DNA from: an uncultured Psychromonas sp.
GTDB taxonomy: Bacteria; Pseudomonadota; Gammaproteobacteria; Enterobacterales; Psychromonadaceae
Reading direction: 5' to 3'
NCBI RefSeq assembly: GCF_947489755.1
Contig: NZ_CANLFB010000006.1
Location: forward strand, 62,001 to 126,000
Length of the DNA: 64,000 nucleotides
Under the pieces are notes generated by a model. It was not told the origin of the DNA, did no database searches, and saw only the letters and a list, made by a program, of their open reading frames with translations. Below are positions 1-9,608 of this stretch, one piece after another (the first letter of the stretch is position 1; every line of letters begins with the position of its first letter). Both the position numbers and the translations under genes were made by a program.

Positions 1-1
1 A

Positions 2-1135
2 GCTAAATTTTCAACGTTCAGCGGCGACGCATATTCAGGCTATCGTAAATTTTTGAGGTTCCTCTCATTAGACAGTACGCAAATCAATAGTGAATACGCT
101 AATAACCAATATATAAGAGCAATGTACGAGGCAACAGTAGAGCAACCTCAGCGTTATAGCTTGCAGAATGAGTACAGACTACAAAAAAATAATTTTAGAG
201 ATACTAAGTTAAACGTAATCAATGATGACTTAGAAGACTATGATTTTGCTATTCGTTCTGGATCTAAGTTCAATTTAGAAACTGACTTAACGCTCACTGA
301 GGAGGGAATTCCAATTGAGAATAGAGGTAAAGGCAAACAGTGCTTTATAAAAACAGCGTTTGCACTTAGGGAGAGGGAACAGAATAAGTCTCTTGATGTA
401 CTACTCCTAGAAGAACCAGAAAATCATCTAAGCCATACAAGCATGAATAAATTAATAAATCAGATAGAAAAGGCTCACAATAATCAGGTTATTATTGCTA
501 CCCATAGCAGCTTAATAAGCTCAAGATTAGATCTTAGAAAATCCATTTTACTAAATAGTTCAGCAAGCGTACCTGCGATGCTAAATGACCTTACAAATGA
601 AACATCAAAATTTTTCATGAAGGCCCCCAACCATAATATATTGGAGCTTGTGCTTTCTGAAAAGGTTATTTTAGTTGAGGGTGATGCAGAGTATATCCTC
701 ATGGAAAGATTGTATGAGATTGTTAAAGGTCACTCTGCTTCTCAAGACGGAATTCACATCATATCTGTTGGTGGTACTAGCTTTAAGCGTTATATGGAGT
801 TGTCAAAATTACTCAATATTAGAACAGCAGTAATTCGTGATAATGACAAAGATTACCAAAACCACTGTATAGGTAATTATCAAGATTATATTACTGATTG
901 CATTGCAGTATACGCAGATTTAGATAATGGGAGATATACTTTTGAAGTCTGTATGTATGGGGATAATAAAGTGTTATGTGACAAATTATTCTCTGGCGGC
1001 CGAATACAATTAGACCCACAAGAATACATGCTAAAGAATAAAACTAAAGCTGCGTTCAATTTGCTAGAAGAACAACATAATGACCTGATAGTACCAGTGT
1101 ATATTCGAGAGGCTATAGAATGGATAAGCGCGTAG
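2..1135 (+). CDS. gajA: OLD-family ATPase/TOPRIM nuclease, 5'-truncated by window edge (Gabija GajA-like)
   Basis: The frame is open from base 2, so the gene starts upstream of the window; the TTG at 53 is internal. What remains is the C-terminal part of an ABC-type ATPase fused to a TOPRIM nuclease. The Walker B strand DVLLLEEPENH lies near base 395, followed by the switch histidine in IIATHSS near 500. The TOPRIM glutamate is in VILVEGDAEY near 677 and the acidic pair in AVIRDND near 839. The Walker A half lies outside the window. In class 2 OLD proteins this architecture sits beside a UvrD-like helicase, as here: the stop overlaps the next gene by 16 bases. That pairing is the hallmark of Gabija, in which GajA is a DNA-nicking nuclease (family knowledge). 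A Gabija-like variant or another OLD-helicase defence pair is the main alternative. Confidence 0.72.
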   Translation, partial: AKFSTFSGDAYSGYRKFLRFLSLDSTQINSEYANNQYIRAMYEATVEQPQRYSLQNEYRLQKNNFRDTKLNVINDDLEDYDFAIRSGSKFNLETDLTLTEEGIPIENRGKGKQCFIKTAFALREREQNKSLDVLLLEEPENHLSHTSMNKLINQIEKAHNNQVIIATHSSLISSRLDLRKSILLNSSASVPAMLNDLTNETSKFFMKAPNHNILELVLSEKVILVEGDAEYILMERLYEIVKGHSASQDGIHIISVGGTSFKRYMELSKLLNIRTAVIRDNDKDYQNHCIGNYQDYITDCIAVYADLDNGRYTFEVCMYGDNKVLCDKLFSGGRIQLDPQEYMLKNKTKAAFNLLEEQHNDLIVPVYIREAIEWISA

Positions 1136-2145
1136 TACTTGCAGTAGCGGGATCGGGAAAAACTCAGCATATTATTGACAAATTAAATGAAGATAGTCGT
1201 GCGCTAATTGTTACCTATACAGTCAATAATGCTGCAAACATTAAAAAACGGATTTTGAAGAAATTTAGACATATACCTGATGGTGTTCGGATCTATACCT
1301 ACTTTTCTTTTTTGATGTCATTTTGTGTTCGCCCAATAGTGGGTAATGATATAAAAATTAGAGGGGTTAGTTACTCTGAGCCTTCCAAATATGCAAAACG
1401 CAATACACTTGCTCACTACATCAATAAAGGTGGGAAGATCTATCATAATCGAATGGCAAAAATGATGATGGATTTAGAAGGTGTCTCAGATATATCTGAG
1501 CGCATTGAAAAATACTTTGATTTTTTCTGCGTGGATGAAGTCCAAGACTTTGCTGCAAATGATTTTAACCTGCTTTGTGCTTTGTCGCCTACTAGGGTTG
1601 AAATCCTTATGGTTGGAGACTTCTACCAGCATACTTTTGATACTAGTCGAGATGGAAGCACGCAAGGCAACTTACATAAAAAGGGACTTGATAAGTACCT
1701 AGATCAACTAAAAAAATCTGGATATACGATTGATTGTGAGGCTTTGTCACATAGCTATAGATGTAGCCCATCCGTATGCCAATTTGTTAGAGATAGCATA
1801 GGTATACCGATTGAATCTCATCGAGATGATGAAGTAAAAATTCAATATGTTGATGCTAGGGAGCAGGTAAATATACTGCAAAAAGATGATGCTATTGTTA
1901 AGCTTTTTTATCAGAAAAGCAGTACTTACTTAGGGTGGACTGACAATTGGGGGAACACGAAAGGGCTAGATGACTTTGAAGATGTTTGTATCGTTCTTAA
2001 CCCTCAAACTTTAAAAGCATATGAAAAAAGTGAGTTAAATACCTTGGCTGCATCGACGGCTAATAAATTGTATGTAGCTTGCACCAGAGCAAAAGGAAAC
2101 TTGTATTTTGTTCCTGAGAAAATGTTATCTGCATTTAAGCGATAA
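1120..2145 (+). CDS. gajB: Compact UvrD/PcrA-like superfamily 1 helicase (Gabija GajB-like)
   Basis: A 341-residue SF1 helicase whose start lies inside the preceding nuclease gene, implying translational coupling. Motif I is VAGSGKT (residues 9-15), motif II DEVQD (139-143), motif III GDFYQHT (166-172), motif IV SYRCSP (212-217), motif V around TKGLDDFED (280-288) and motif VI YVACTRAK (318-325). All core motifs are therefore present. It is much shorter than housekeeping UvrD (about 720) and shorter than the described Bacillus GajB (about 490), so the 1B/2B insertions must be reduced. In Gabija the helicase-like partner is thought to sense nucleotide or DNA-end changes and activate the nuclease. 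That role is inferred from the neighbour, not from this sequence. Confidence 0.72.
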   Translation: MDKRVVLAVAGSGKTQHIIDKLNEDSRALIVTYTVNNAANIKKRILKKFRHIPDGVRIYTYFSFLMSFCVRPIVGNDIKIRGVSYSEPSKYAKRNTLAHYINKGGKIYHNRMAKMMMDLEGVSDISERIEKYFDFFCVDEVQDFAANDFNLLCALSPTRVEILMVGDFYQHTFDTSRDGSTQGNLHKKGLDKYLDQLKKSGYTIDCEALSHSYRCSPSVCQFVRDSIGIPIESHRDDEVKIQYVDAREQVNILQKDDAIVKLFYQKSSTYLGWTDNWGNTKGLDDFEDVCIVLNPQTLKAYEKSELNTLAASTANKLYVACTRAKGNLYFVPEKMLSAFKR

Positions 2146-2331
2146 TTGGCCCTGAGAGGTTAGTAGTACAGTGATTTCGGCCAACAGAGAATAACTAATA
2201 ATCTTTCCTAGGGGCCTTTGTGCCCCATTTCGCCTTAGAACTATAAATTCTATAGCCTACCTTTCTCACATCAACAGTTTTACTTGAGCTATGAAAAGAG
2301 CCAACTCTCAGTGACTCGTTAGCATCACCTA

Positions 2332-2396
2332 CTTTGTCACAAACTTAATTCAAGATTAAGACTTTCTGAGGTCAGAAAGCCTTTGTCACAAACTTA
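2332..2396. repeat. 16-bp direct repeats enclosing two palindromes, downstream of the defence pair
   Basis: The 16-mer CTTTGTCACAAACTTA occurs at 2332-2347 and again at 2381-2396. The DNA between holds two perfect inverted repeats: CTTAAT/ATTAAG (2344-2349 and 2355-2360) and CTTTCTGA/TCAGAAAG (2362-2369 and 2372-2379). The rest of the 292-base gap after the helicase shows no gene. A GGGGC/GCCCC hairpin at 2211-2226 is a weak candidate terminator for the helicase gene. The direct repeats could mark the edge of an inserted defence cassette, but no integrase is visible. Confidence 0.7.
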
Positions 2397-2437
2397 CTTA
2401 GCAGTCATCAATAGTTCTAATTCAAAGACAATAATAT

Positions 2438-3520
<1,083 letters not shown>

Positions 3521-3724
3521 CTAATTTTTTCTTGATAAAAATAAAAAAGTGAAATTATTTAACTTATTTAACTTATTTAACAAAACGAAGCAGGATATAA
3601 ACCTTAAGTAATTTAATTAAAGCTTGTTTTATAAGCACTAACCATTATGATCACAGGATTAAAGCCCCCTTCCTAGTTCGACATAAGACCTGTCATAAAA
3701 AGCAATAAAAATTAAGGACATAAC

Positions 3725-5554
3725 ATGTATAAATTCTTTGAAAATTTAGTGCCTGCACTAGATGATCAAGAACCAACTCAACCGCCTAAAACGCTAGTGG
3801 CTTTTTGTATGCATTATACAAAAGGTTATAAAAAAGCGCTTTTTGCTATGACACTATTAACCGCTTTATTAGCGATTTTAGAAGTGTCGTTATTTGGTTT
3901 TATGGGACAATTAGTGGATTGGTTAATCACTAAAAATCCAGAAACCCTATTACAAGATGAAGGCCAAAAGTTATTAATTATGTCAGTGATTGTATTGGTC
4001 TTAATTCCTTTATTAATACTGCTGCATTCTTTAATTGTTCACCAAATATTACTCGGTAATTATCCGATGTCGATACGTTGGTTTGCGCACCGTTATTTAT
4101 TAAAACAAAGTGTTTCTTTTTATCAAGATGACTTTGCCGGACGTATTGCAACCAAAGTCATGCAAACCGCATTAGCCGTGCGTGAAACGGTAATGAAACT
4201 ATTAAATGTCATGGTTTATATTCTCGTTTATTTAATATCGATGCTTGTCATGGTGGCACAGGCTGATTACCGCTTAGCGATTCCGATGTTAGTCTGGTTG
4301 GTGATATATACTTGTATTCAATACTATTTCATTCCCAAGTTAAAAAAAGTAGCCGCAGAACAAGCCGATGCCCGCTCAACGATGACCGGCCGTATTGTGG
4401 ATAGCTACACCAATATTTCAACCGTTAAATTATTTGCACATACTGACTCAGAATCAGCTTATGCCAAACAGGGCATGACTGGTTTTTTAGATACAGTTTA
4501 TCGACAAATGCGCTTAGCAACGGGTATTAATATTTGCGTGCAAATCTCAAATTACACCTTAGCCTTTGCCATCACAGCGTTATCAATATCGTTATGGATG
4601 CAAAGTGCAATCACGGTGGGAGCGATTGCTGTCGCGATCAGTTTAGCACTGCGTTTAAATGGCATGTCACAATGGATCATGTATGAACTAAGTGCCCTAT
4701 TTGAAAATATTGGTACGGTAACAGACGGGATGAACACCCTTGCTAAGCCTAATATTATTAAAGATAAAGAAGATGCCAAACCATTAGTCGTCTCTGCAGG
4801 TAATATCTACTTTAAACAAATGAGTTTCCATTACGGTGAAAATAAAGGCGTCATTGAAAACTTTGAATTGAACATTAAAGCCGGTGAAAAGATTGGCTTA
4901 GTGGGTCGTTCTGGCGCAGGTAAATCAACCTTAGTGAATCTATTATTACGCTTCTACGATGTTGAAAAAGGCCAAATTATTATTGATGGTCAAGATATCA
5001 AAGCAGTACAACAAGAAAGTTTACGTTTGCAAATAGGCATGGTGACGCAAGATACTTCATTGTTACATCGATCTATCCGTGAAAACATTCTTTACGGACG
5101 CCCTGATGCAACGGAAGAGGAAATGATCAATGCAACGAAGCAAGCGCAGGCACATGATTTCATTTCAACCTTAACAGACAATGAAGGTAATGTTGGATAC
5201 GACGCGCAAGTTGGCGAACGTGGCGTGAAACTTTCAGGTGGTCAACGTCAACGTATTGCGATCTCTCGTGTACTATTAAAAGATGCGCCCATTCTAGTGT
5301 TAGATGAAGCTACATCAGCCTTAGACTCTGAAGTTGAAGCCGCGATTCAAGAAAGCTTATATGAATTGATGCAAGGTAAAACGGTGATTGCCATTGCCCA
5401 TCGTTTATCGACTATTGCAGCCATGGATCGTTTAATAGTATTAGATAAAGGTAATATTATTGAGCAAGGTAGCCACCAAGAATTAATTGCTAAAAATGGT
5501 GTTTACGCTCAATTATGGGCACATCAAACAGGTGGTTTTTTAGGGAGTGAATAG
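3725..5554 (+). CDS. Exporter-type ABC transporter, fused permease-ATPase
   Basis: A 609-residue half-transporter of the MsbA/MdlB type. Six hydrophobic segments fill residues about 38-320, followed by a nucleotide-binding domain from about 355. Walker A is GRSGAGKST (394-402), the Q-loop is in MVTQDTSLLHRSIRENI, the signature is LSGGQRQR, Walker B ILVLDEATSALD and the H-loop AIAHRLS. A homodimer or heterodimer would export a hydrophobic substrate (lipid, drug or peptide) across the inner membrane; the substrate cannot be read from the sequence. It stands alone between the deaminase and the thiamin operon, so neither neighbour suggests a function. A good ribosome binding site (AAGGACA) precedes the ATG. 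Confidence 0.85.
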   Translation: MYKFFENLVPALDDQEPTQPPKTLVAFCMHYTKGYKKALFAMTLLTALLAILEVSLFGFMGQLVDWLITKNPETLLQDEGQKLLIMSVIVLVLIPLLILLHSLIVHQILLGNYPMSIRWFAHRYLLKQSVSFYQDDFAGRIATKVMQTALAVRETVMKLLNVMVYILVYLISMLVMVAQADYRLAIPMLVWLVIYTCIQYYFIPKLKKVAAEQADARSTMTGRIVDSYTNISTVKLFAHTDSESAYAKQGMTGFLDTVYRQMRLATGINICVQISNYTLAFAITALSISLWMQSAITVGAIAVAISLALRLNGMSQWIMYELSALFENIGTVTDGMNTLAKPNIIKDKEDAKPLVVSAGNIYFKQMSFHYGENKGVIENFELNIKAGEKIGLVGRSGAGKSTLVNLLLRFYDVEKGQIIIDGQDIKAVQQESLRLQIGMVTQDTSLLHRSIRENILYGRPDATEEEMINATKQAQAHDFISTLTDNEGNVGYDAQVGERGVKLSGGQRQRIAISRVLLKDAPILVLDEATSALDSEVEAAIQESLYELMQGKTVIAIAHRLSTIAAMDRLIVLDKGNIIEQGSHQELIAKNGVYAQLWAHQTGGFLGSE

Positions 5555-5665
5555 TCTTTTAAGCGTTAAAGTTACTTTTTAGAACATCAATAAAAACTAA
5601 CTTGCTGACGATAAACTTTCGATAAACTTTCTATAACAACACAAAAAATACAATTTAATGTTTGA

Positions 5666-5693
5666 TTGCGCTTTTAACAGAACTTGTTATGAT
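5666..5693 (+). promoter_or_regulatory. Candidate sigma-70 promoter of the thiamin operon
   Basis: TTGCGC at 5666-5671 and TATGAT at 5688-5693 are separated by 16 bases and lie just upstream of the riboswitch, where the operon promoter is expected. The -10 box is strong and the -35 box is partial. Confidence 0.5.
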
Positions 5694-5705
5694 TTGCCGC
5701 AATGA

Positions 5706-5808
5706 TAGTCGGGGAGCCATTGGCTGAGAACGATGTAATATCAATATTAATTGATAAAGCATCGATACCCGTTGAACCTGATACAGTTAACACTGACGCA
5801 GGGAACTA
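5706..5808 (+). promoter_or_regulatory. TPP (THI-box) riboswitch
   Basis: The leader has the conserved TPP aptamer blocks in order: GTCGGGGAGCC (5708-5718), GGCTGAGAA (5722-5730), ACCCGTTGAACCTGAT (5767-5782) and GACGCAGGGAAC (5795-5806). These form the pyrimidine-sensor helix and the pyrophosphate-sensor loop of the family. It sits 80 bases before thiD. A run of eight T at 5840-5847 after a short G/C-containing segment could be a terminator-type expression platform; sequestration of the thiD ribosome binding site (GGAG at 5879-5882) is the alternative. TPP binding should switch off the whole salvage operon. Confidence 0.93.
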
Positions 5809-5887
5809 TGTAAAAACCATTCCAGTGGCATTCCTCTGCTTTTTTTTGGTTAACATAAGTTTCGCTCGCGTTTATAACGGAGCCATT

Positions 5888-6730
5888 ATGTCTGACCTTA
5901 CACCTAACGCTATTTGTACATCGACTTGCACTCCAATAGTATTGACTATTGCTGGTTCTGACAGCAGTGGTGGTGCAGGCATTCAAGCCGATATCAAAGC
6001 TATTTCAGCAACAGGCAGTTACGCTTGTTCCGCAATCACTGCTATTACTGCACAAAATACACTTGGCGTATCCGCTATATTTCCGATTCCGCTTGAACAT
6101 GTTGAAAAGCAATTAGACGCTGTATTTAGTGACCTCAATATTGTTGCAGTAAAAGTAGGCATGTTAGCTGATTGCGACATTATCAAAGTGGTTGCTAAAA
6201 AACTCAAGCAATACAAACCAGCCTTTTTAGTCATCGACCCCGTAATGGTAACAACCAATGGCGATCTACTATTAGAAAAAGTAGCCATTCAAACCTTAAA
6301 AACAGAATTACTGCCAATGGCTGATTTAATCACGCCAAACTTGCCTGAAGGGGCGGCGTTAATTGATAGTCAGCTTCCCACTAGCGAACAAGAAATGCAG
6401 ACAATGATTGACGCATTACGCTTATTAGGTGCAAAAGCAGTCTTATTAAAAGGTGGGCATTTAGAACAAGACGAAAACAGTAATGATTTATTAATTTTAC
6501 CGAATTCAGTACAGCAACTTACAGCAAAACGCGTTGAGACTAATAACAATCACGGCACAGGCTGCACCTTATCTTCAGCCATCGCCTCTTATCTCGCTCA
6601 AGGTAATGAACTGACAACAGCAGTGCAACTAGGTAAAAATTATATTACGCAAGCACTACAACATGCCGACCAACTTAAAATTGGTAAAGGTCGCGGCCCT
6701 GTTGACCATTTTTACAAGCTGAATCGATAG
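5888..6730 (+). CDS. thiD: Hydroxymethylpyrimidine/phosphomethylpyrimidine kinase
   Basis: ThiD phosphorylates HMP to HMP-P and then HMP-PP for thiamin assembly. The frame is open back to 5702, but that extension translates the riboswitch. The start at 5888 has GGAG five bases upstream and gives 280 residues, close to E. coli ThiD (266). Features are the ribokinase-family TIAGSDSSGGAGIQAD motif near the N-terminus, LVIDPVMV in the middle, and the C-terminal anion hole and catalytic segment NNNHGTGCTLSSAIA. It is the first gene of the operon and its stop codon directly abuts the thiZ start. Confidence 0.93.
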   Translation: MSDLTPNAICTSTCTPIVLTIAGSDSSGGAGIQADIKAISATGSYACSAITAITAQNTLGVSAIFPIPLEHVEKQLDAVFSDLNIVAVKVGMLADCDIIKVVAKKLKQYKPAFLVIDPVMVTTNGDLLLEKVAIQTLKTELLPMADLITPNLPEGAALIDSQLPTSEQEMQTMIDALRLLGAKAVLLKGGHLEQDENSNDLLILPNSVQQLTAKRVETNNNHGTGCTLSSAIASYLAQGNELTTAVQLGKNYITQALQHADQLKIGKGRGPVDHFYKLNR

Positions 6731-7639
6731 ATGTTAAGCATGACCAATAAGCATTCGTCGAAGCAAGTAGTGCCAAAGCAAGCAGTATCGAAGCAAGCAG
6801 CATCTAAGCAAACAATGCCAAAGGAATCAGTCTCAAAGCAATCAGTATCAAAGCAAGCAATATCGAATGAAATAAATGCACCGAGTATTGATATTAAAGA
6901 TGCAAGCTTACGTTATCACCATAGTGAACAGTATGTACTGTCATCGTTGAGCATGCACTTTCCTGCTGCACAATGGACCTGTATTTTAGGGCGAAGTGGT
7001 TGCGGTAAAAGCTCCCTATTACGTTATCTCGCTAATTTATTGGTTGATAAAGTAGCATGGTCAGGACAACTATCCACCAGCACCAACCTACCTTTGCAAA
7101 ACCAAATCGCTTATATGGCTCAGCAAGATTTATTAATGCCATGGTTATCGGTATTAGATAACGTTCTGTTAAGTGAAAAGCTCAGTAACAAAAGTCACAA
7201 GACTGATAGACAACAAAAATCACTACACATTGCAAAAGCACAACAGCTATTAGAGCAAGTAGGCCTGTCCGATAAAACACATTATTTACCGCAGCAATTA
7301 TCTGGTGGTATGCGTCAACGAGTTGCACTAGCGAGAACCTTAATGCAAAACAAACCAGTGGTATTGATGGACGAACCTTTTTCAGCATTAGATGCAGTCA
7401 CTCGCTATCGTTTACAAAACCTAGCCCATCAATTATTAAAAGATAAAACGGTGGTGTTGATTACTCACGATCCACAGGAAGCGATTCGCTTAGCTAATCA
7501 ACTGTACATTATGCAAGGTCAACCTGCCTTTGCAGAATCATTAACAGTGCCAGATAGCCAGATACCAAGATCCTTTGATACTCAAAGTGCCAGCTTGCAA
7601 CAACAAATTCTGGATCGATTGGAGCAAGATTATGAGTAA
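6731..7639 (+). CDS. thiZ: HMP-precursor ABC transporter ATPase
   Basis: A 302-residue ABC ATPase of the nitrate/sulfonate/taurine-type family. Walker A is GRSGCGKSS, the Q-loop MAQQDLLMPW, the signature LSGGMRQRVALAR, Walker B VVLMDEPFSALD and the H-loop LITHDPQEA. With the permease and NMT1-like binding protein that follow it forms ThiXYZ, which imports formylamino- or hydroxymethyl-pyrimidine precursors (family and riboswitch context). The first about 50 residues are unusual: seven pentapeptides of the form S/P-K-Q/E-x-x, absent from typical family members. Starts at 6731 (adjoining thiD) and 6740 are both possible; neither has a strong ribosome binding site. Confidence 0.88.
   Translation: MLSMTNKHSSKQVVPKQAVSKQAASKQTMPKESVSKQSVSKQAISNEINAPSIDIKDASLRYHHSEQYVLSSLSMHFPAAQWTCILGRSGCGKSSLLRYLANLLVDKVAWSGQLSTSTNLPLQNQIAYMAQQDLLMPWLSVLDNVLLSEKLSNKSHKTDRQQKSLHIAKAQQLLEQVGLSDKTHYLPQQLSGGMRQRVALARTLMQNKPVVLMDEPFSALDAVTRYRLQNLAHQLLKDKTVVLITHDPQEAIRLANQLYIMQGQPAFAESLTVPDSQIPRSFDTQSASLQQQILDRLEQDYE
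6758..6862 (+). repeat. Seven in-frame 15-bp repeats encoding a Lys/Gln-rich N-terminal tail of ThiZ
   Basis: Seven consecutive 15-base units of the type TCAAAGCAAGCAGTA encode pentapeptides such as SKQAV, PKQAV, SKQAA and PKESV. Period and reading frame are kept, and units differ mostly at third positions and in the last two residues. This points to an expanded minisatellite in the 5' end of the coding region. Confidence 0.9.
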
Positions 7640-8429
7640 TTTACCTCCCATGATTAACCTAGCTAAACCGATTAAAAGTAAGGACAAAACCCTACATCCA
7701 GTATTACGTTCGTTACTTACTTTTGCAGTAATTATTGCAATTTGGCAAGCCGTTGTGATCGTATTTAAATTACCTGCTTTCATTCTGCCTGAGCCTTTAT
7801 CTGTGTTCGAACGTTTGATTGCACGCTATGACGTTTTATTAAGACATAGTTGGGTGACCACTCAAGAGATCATACTCGGCTTATTATTAGGCTTATCTAT
7901 GGGCTTATGTTTTGCCTTGCAGATGTTGTTATTTAAACCAATCAAACGTTGGTTATTGCCGATTTTAATTACTAGCCAAGCGATCCCCGTTTTTGCCATC
8001 GCACCTATTTTGATGATCTGGTTAGGTTATGGCATTGCTTCAAAAATAGTCATGGCTGCGATGATCATCTTTTTCCCTGTTACAACTTGTTGTTATGACG
8101 GGTTAAAAAACACACCTACGGGTTATCTCGACTTAGCTAAGACCATGAATGCGAGTAAATGGAAGATGTTACGCCATATTCAACTGCCAGCGTCATTACC
8201 TACTTTGGCCTCTGGTATTCGTGTCGCTGTGGTTATTGCACCGATTGGCGCCGTTGCTGGTGAATGGGTTGGCTCAAGTGAAGGCTTGGGTTATTTAATG
8301 CTGCAAGCTAATGCTCGTATGTTAATAGATGAAATGTTTGCTGCTTTATTCATTCTGTCTACGATTTCAGTCGGCTTATATTTCATCACCGATAAGTTAT
8401 TAAAAAAACTGATCCCATGGGAGGCCTAA
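7632..8429 (+). CDS. thiX: HMP-precursor ABC transporter permease
   Basis: A 265-residue inner-membrane permease of the binding-protein-dependent (SsuC/TauC-like) family. It has about six hydrophobic segments and the EAA-type loop near YLDLAKTMNASKWKMLRHIQLP, which contacts the ATPase. The frame runs back to 7575, but the ATG at 7632 is preceded by GGAGC seven bases away and overlaps the thiZ end by 8 bases, a typical coupled start. It forms the channel of the thiamin-precursor importer with ThiZ and ThiY. Confidence 0.9.
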   Translation: MSNLPPMINLAKPIKSKDKTLHPVLRSLLTFAVIIAIWQAVVIVFKLPAFILPEPLSVFERLIARYDVLLRHSWVTTQEIILGLLLGLSMGLCFALQMLLFKPIKRWLLPILITSQAIPVFAIAPILMIWLGYGIASKIVMAAMIIFFPVTTCCYDGLKNTPTGYLDLAKTMNASKWKMLRHIQLPASLPTLASGIRVAVVIAPIGAVAGEWVGSSEGLGYLMLQANARMLIDEMFAALFILSTISVGLYFITDKLLKKLIPWEA

Positions 8430-8563
8430 AAACGCGTTTTCTATTATTCAAAATAGCAAATTAAAGTAGCAAAAATGAGTACCCGTTTGTGCTCAACTAA
8501 AGCTCAACCATATTAATTTATAAACAATGCACACTCTTTAAATACAATAAGGAAATACACTAC

Positions 8564-9517
8564 ATGAAAAAGAATTTCATCTTAACCACGCTTACTTTAG
8601 CGGCAACCTTGTTCTCATTTTCAGCACAAGCTGAGGATAAAAAAGTCACTCTAATGTTGGATTGGTTTGTTAACCCTAACCATGGCCCAATTATCGTGGC
8701 ACAACAACGTGGTTACTTTAAAGAACAAGGTTTAAATGTGGTTATTCAAGAGCCTGCTGATCCAAGTATGCCACCAAAATTAGTAGCTGCAGGCAACATT
8801 GACCTTGCTATTACTTATCAGCCGAATCTAATTATTGATATTGCAGAAGGGTTACCTTTAGTGCGCTCAGCGACGTTAATCGCTACACCATTAAACACAT
8901 TAATGGTACTCGATAACGGAAAAATTAATTCGCTAAGCGATTTGAAAGGTAAAAAAGTAGGTATTGCGATTTCAGGTAGCGAAGAAGCAACGATCGGTAA
9001 AATGTTAGAAACAGTACAACTGAATTACAAAGACGTAGAAATCATTAACGTCGGTTGGGCTCTTTCTGCTTCATTAGCATCAGGCAAAGTTGATGCAATT
9101 TGGGGCGGATTACGTAATTTCGAAACTAACCAACTCGAACTGGAAGGGTTTAAAGCTAAAGCTTACTTCCCTGAAGAACATGGCGTGCCAACATACGATG
9201 AATTGGTATTTGTTGCTAATGCAAAAAAATACGATGCTGCGATGATCAGTGCTTTTAACAAAGCTTTAGAACAAGCAACTACTTATATTGTTAACCATCC
9301 GCAAGCAGCATGGAATGAGTTTGTTAGTTATGCACCTGATACCTTAAATAATGAGCTAAATAAACGTGCATGGCGCGATACATTAACACGCTTTGCATTA
9401 CGCCCTGCTGCTATTGATTTAAAACGTTACGATGATTATGCGCAATTTATGTTTGATAACAAGCTCATTAATAGCTTACCAAAAGCAAAAGATTATATGC
9501 CGACATTCGACGAATAA
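8564..9517 (+). CDS. thiY: HMP-precursor ABC transporter periplasmic binding protein (NMT1/THI5-like)
   Basis: A 317-residue secreted solute-binding protein. The N-terminus has two lysines, a hydrophobic core and an AQA cleavage site (about residues 1-23), so it is exported by Sec. The mature part begins with VTLMLDWFVNPNHGPI, typical of the NMT1/THI5-like family that binds formylaminopyrimidine or related thiamin precursors; the pyrimidine-stacking aromatic residues are expected in this segment. It follows thiX after 134 bases of AT-rich DNA with a clear AAGGAAA ribosome binding site. Confidence 0.9.
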   Translation: MKKNFILTTLTLAATLFSFSAQAEDKKVTLMLDWFVNPNHGPIIVAQQRGYFKEQGLNVVIQEPADPSMPPKLVAAGNIDLAITYQPNLIIDIAEGLPLVRSATLIATPLNTLMVLDNGKINSLSDLKGKKVGIAISGSEEATIGKMLETVQLNYKDVEIINVGWALSASLASGKVDAIWGGLRNFETNQLELEGFKAKAYFPEEHGVPTYDELVFVANAKKYDAAMISAFNKALEQATTYIVNHPQAAWNEFVSYAPDTLNNELNKRAWRDTLTRFALRPAAIDLKRYDDYAQFMFDNKLINSLPKAKDYMPTFDE

Positions 9518-9528
9518 AATAGCTTAAT

Positions 9529-9566
9529 GCCCGTTAAAACAACTTAGTGCCAGTTAAAGAACGGGC
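9529..9566 (+). other. Intercistronic hairpin between thiY and tenA
   Basis: GCCCGTT at 9529-9535 pairs perfectly with AACGGGC at 9560-9566 around a 24-base loop. There is no T-run, so it is more likely an mRNA processing or stability element than a terminator. It could protect the upstream transporter mRNA. Confidence 0.55.
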
Positions 9567-9608
9567 TAAAAGTTCACTTAATAGAAAATTTAATACAGTG
9601 AGAAGATC

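Noticed and set aside
53-55. TTG as the start of the OLD-family gene
   Set aside because: The frame is open without a stop back to base 2 and the N-terminal ATPase half is missing, so the TTG is internal.
5702-5887. N-terminal extension of ThiD
   Set aside because: It translates the TPP riboswitch, and the start at 5888 has a proper ribosome binding site and family length.
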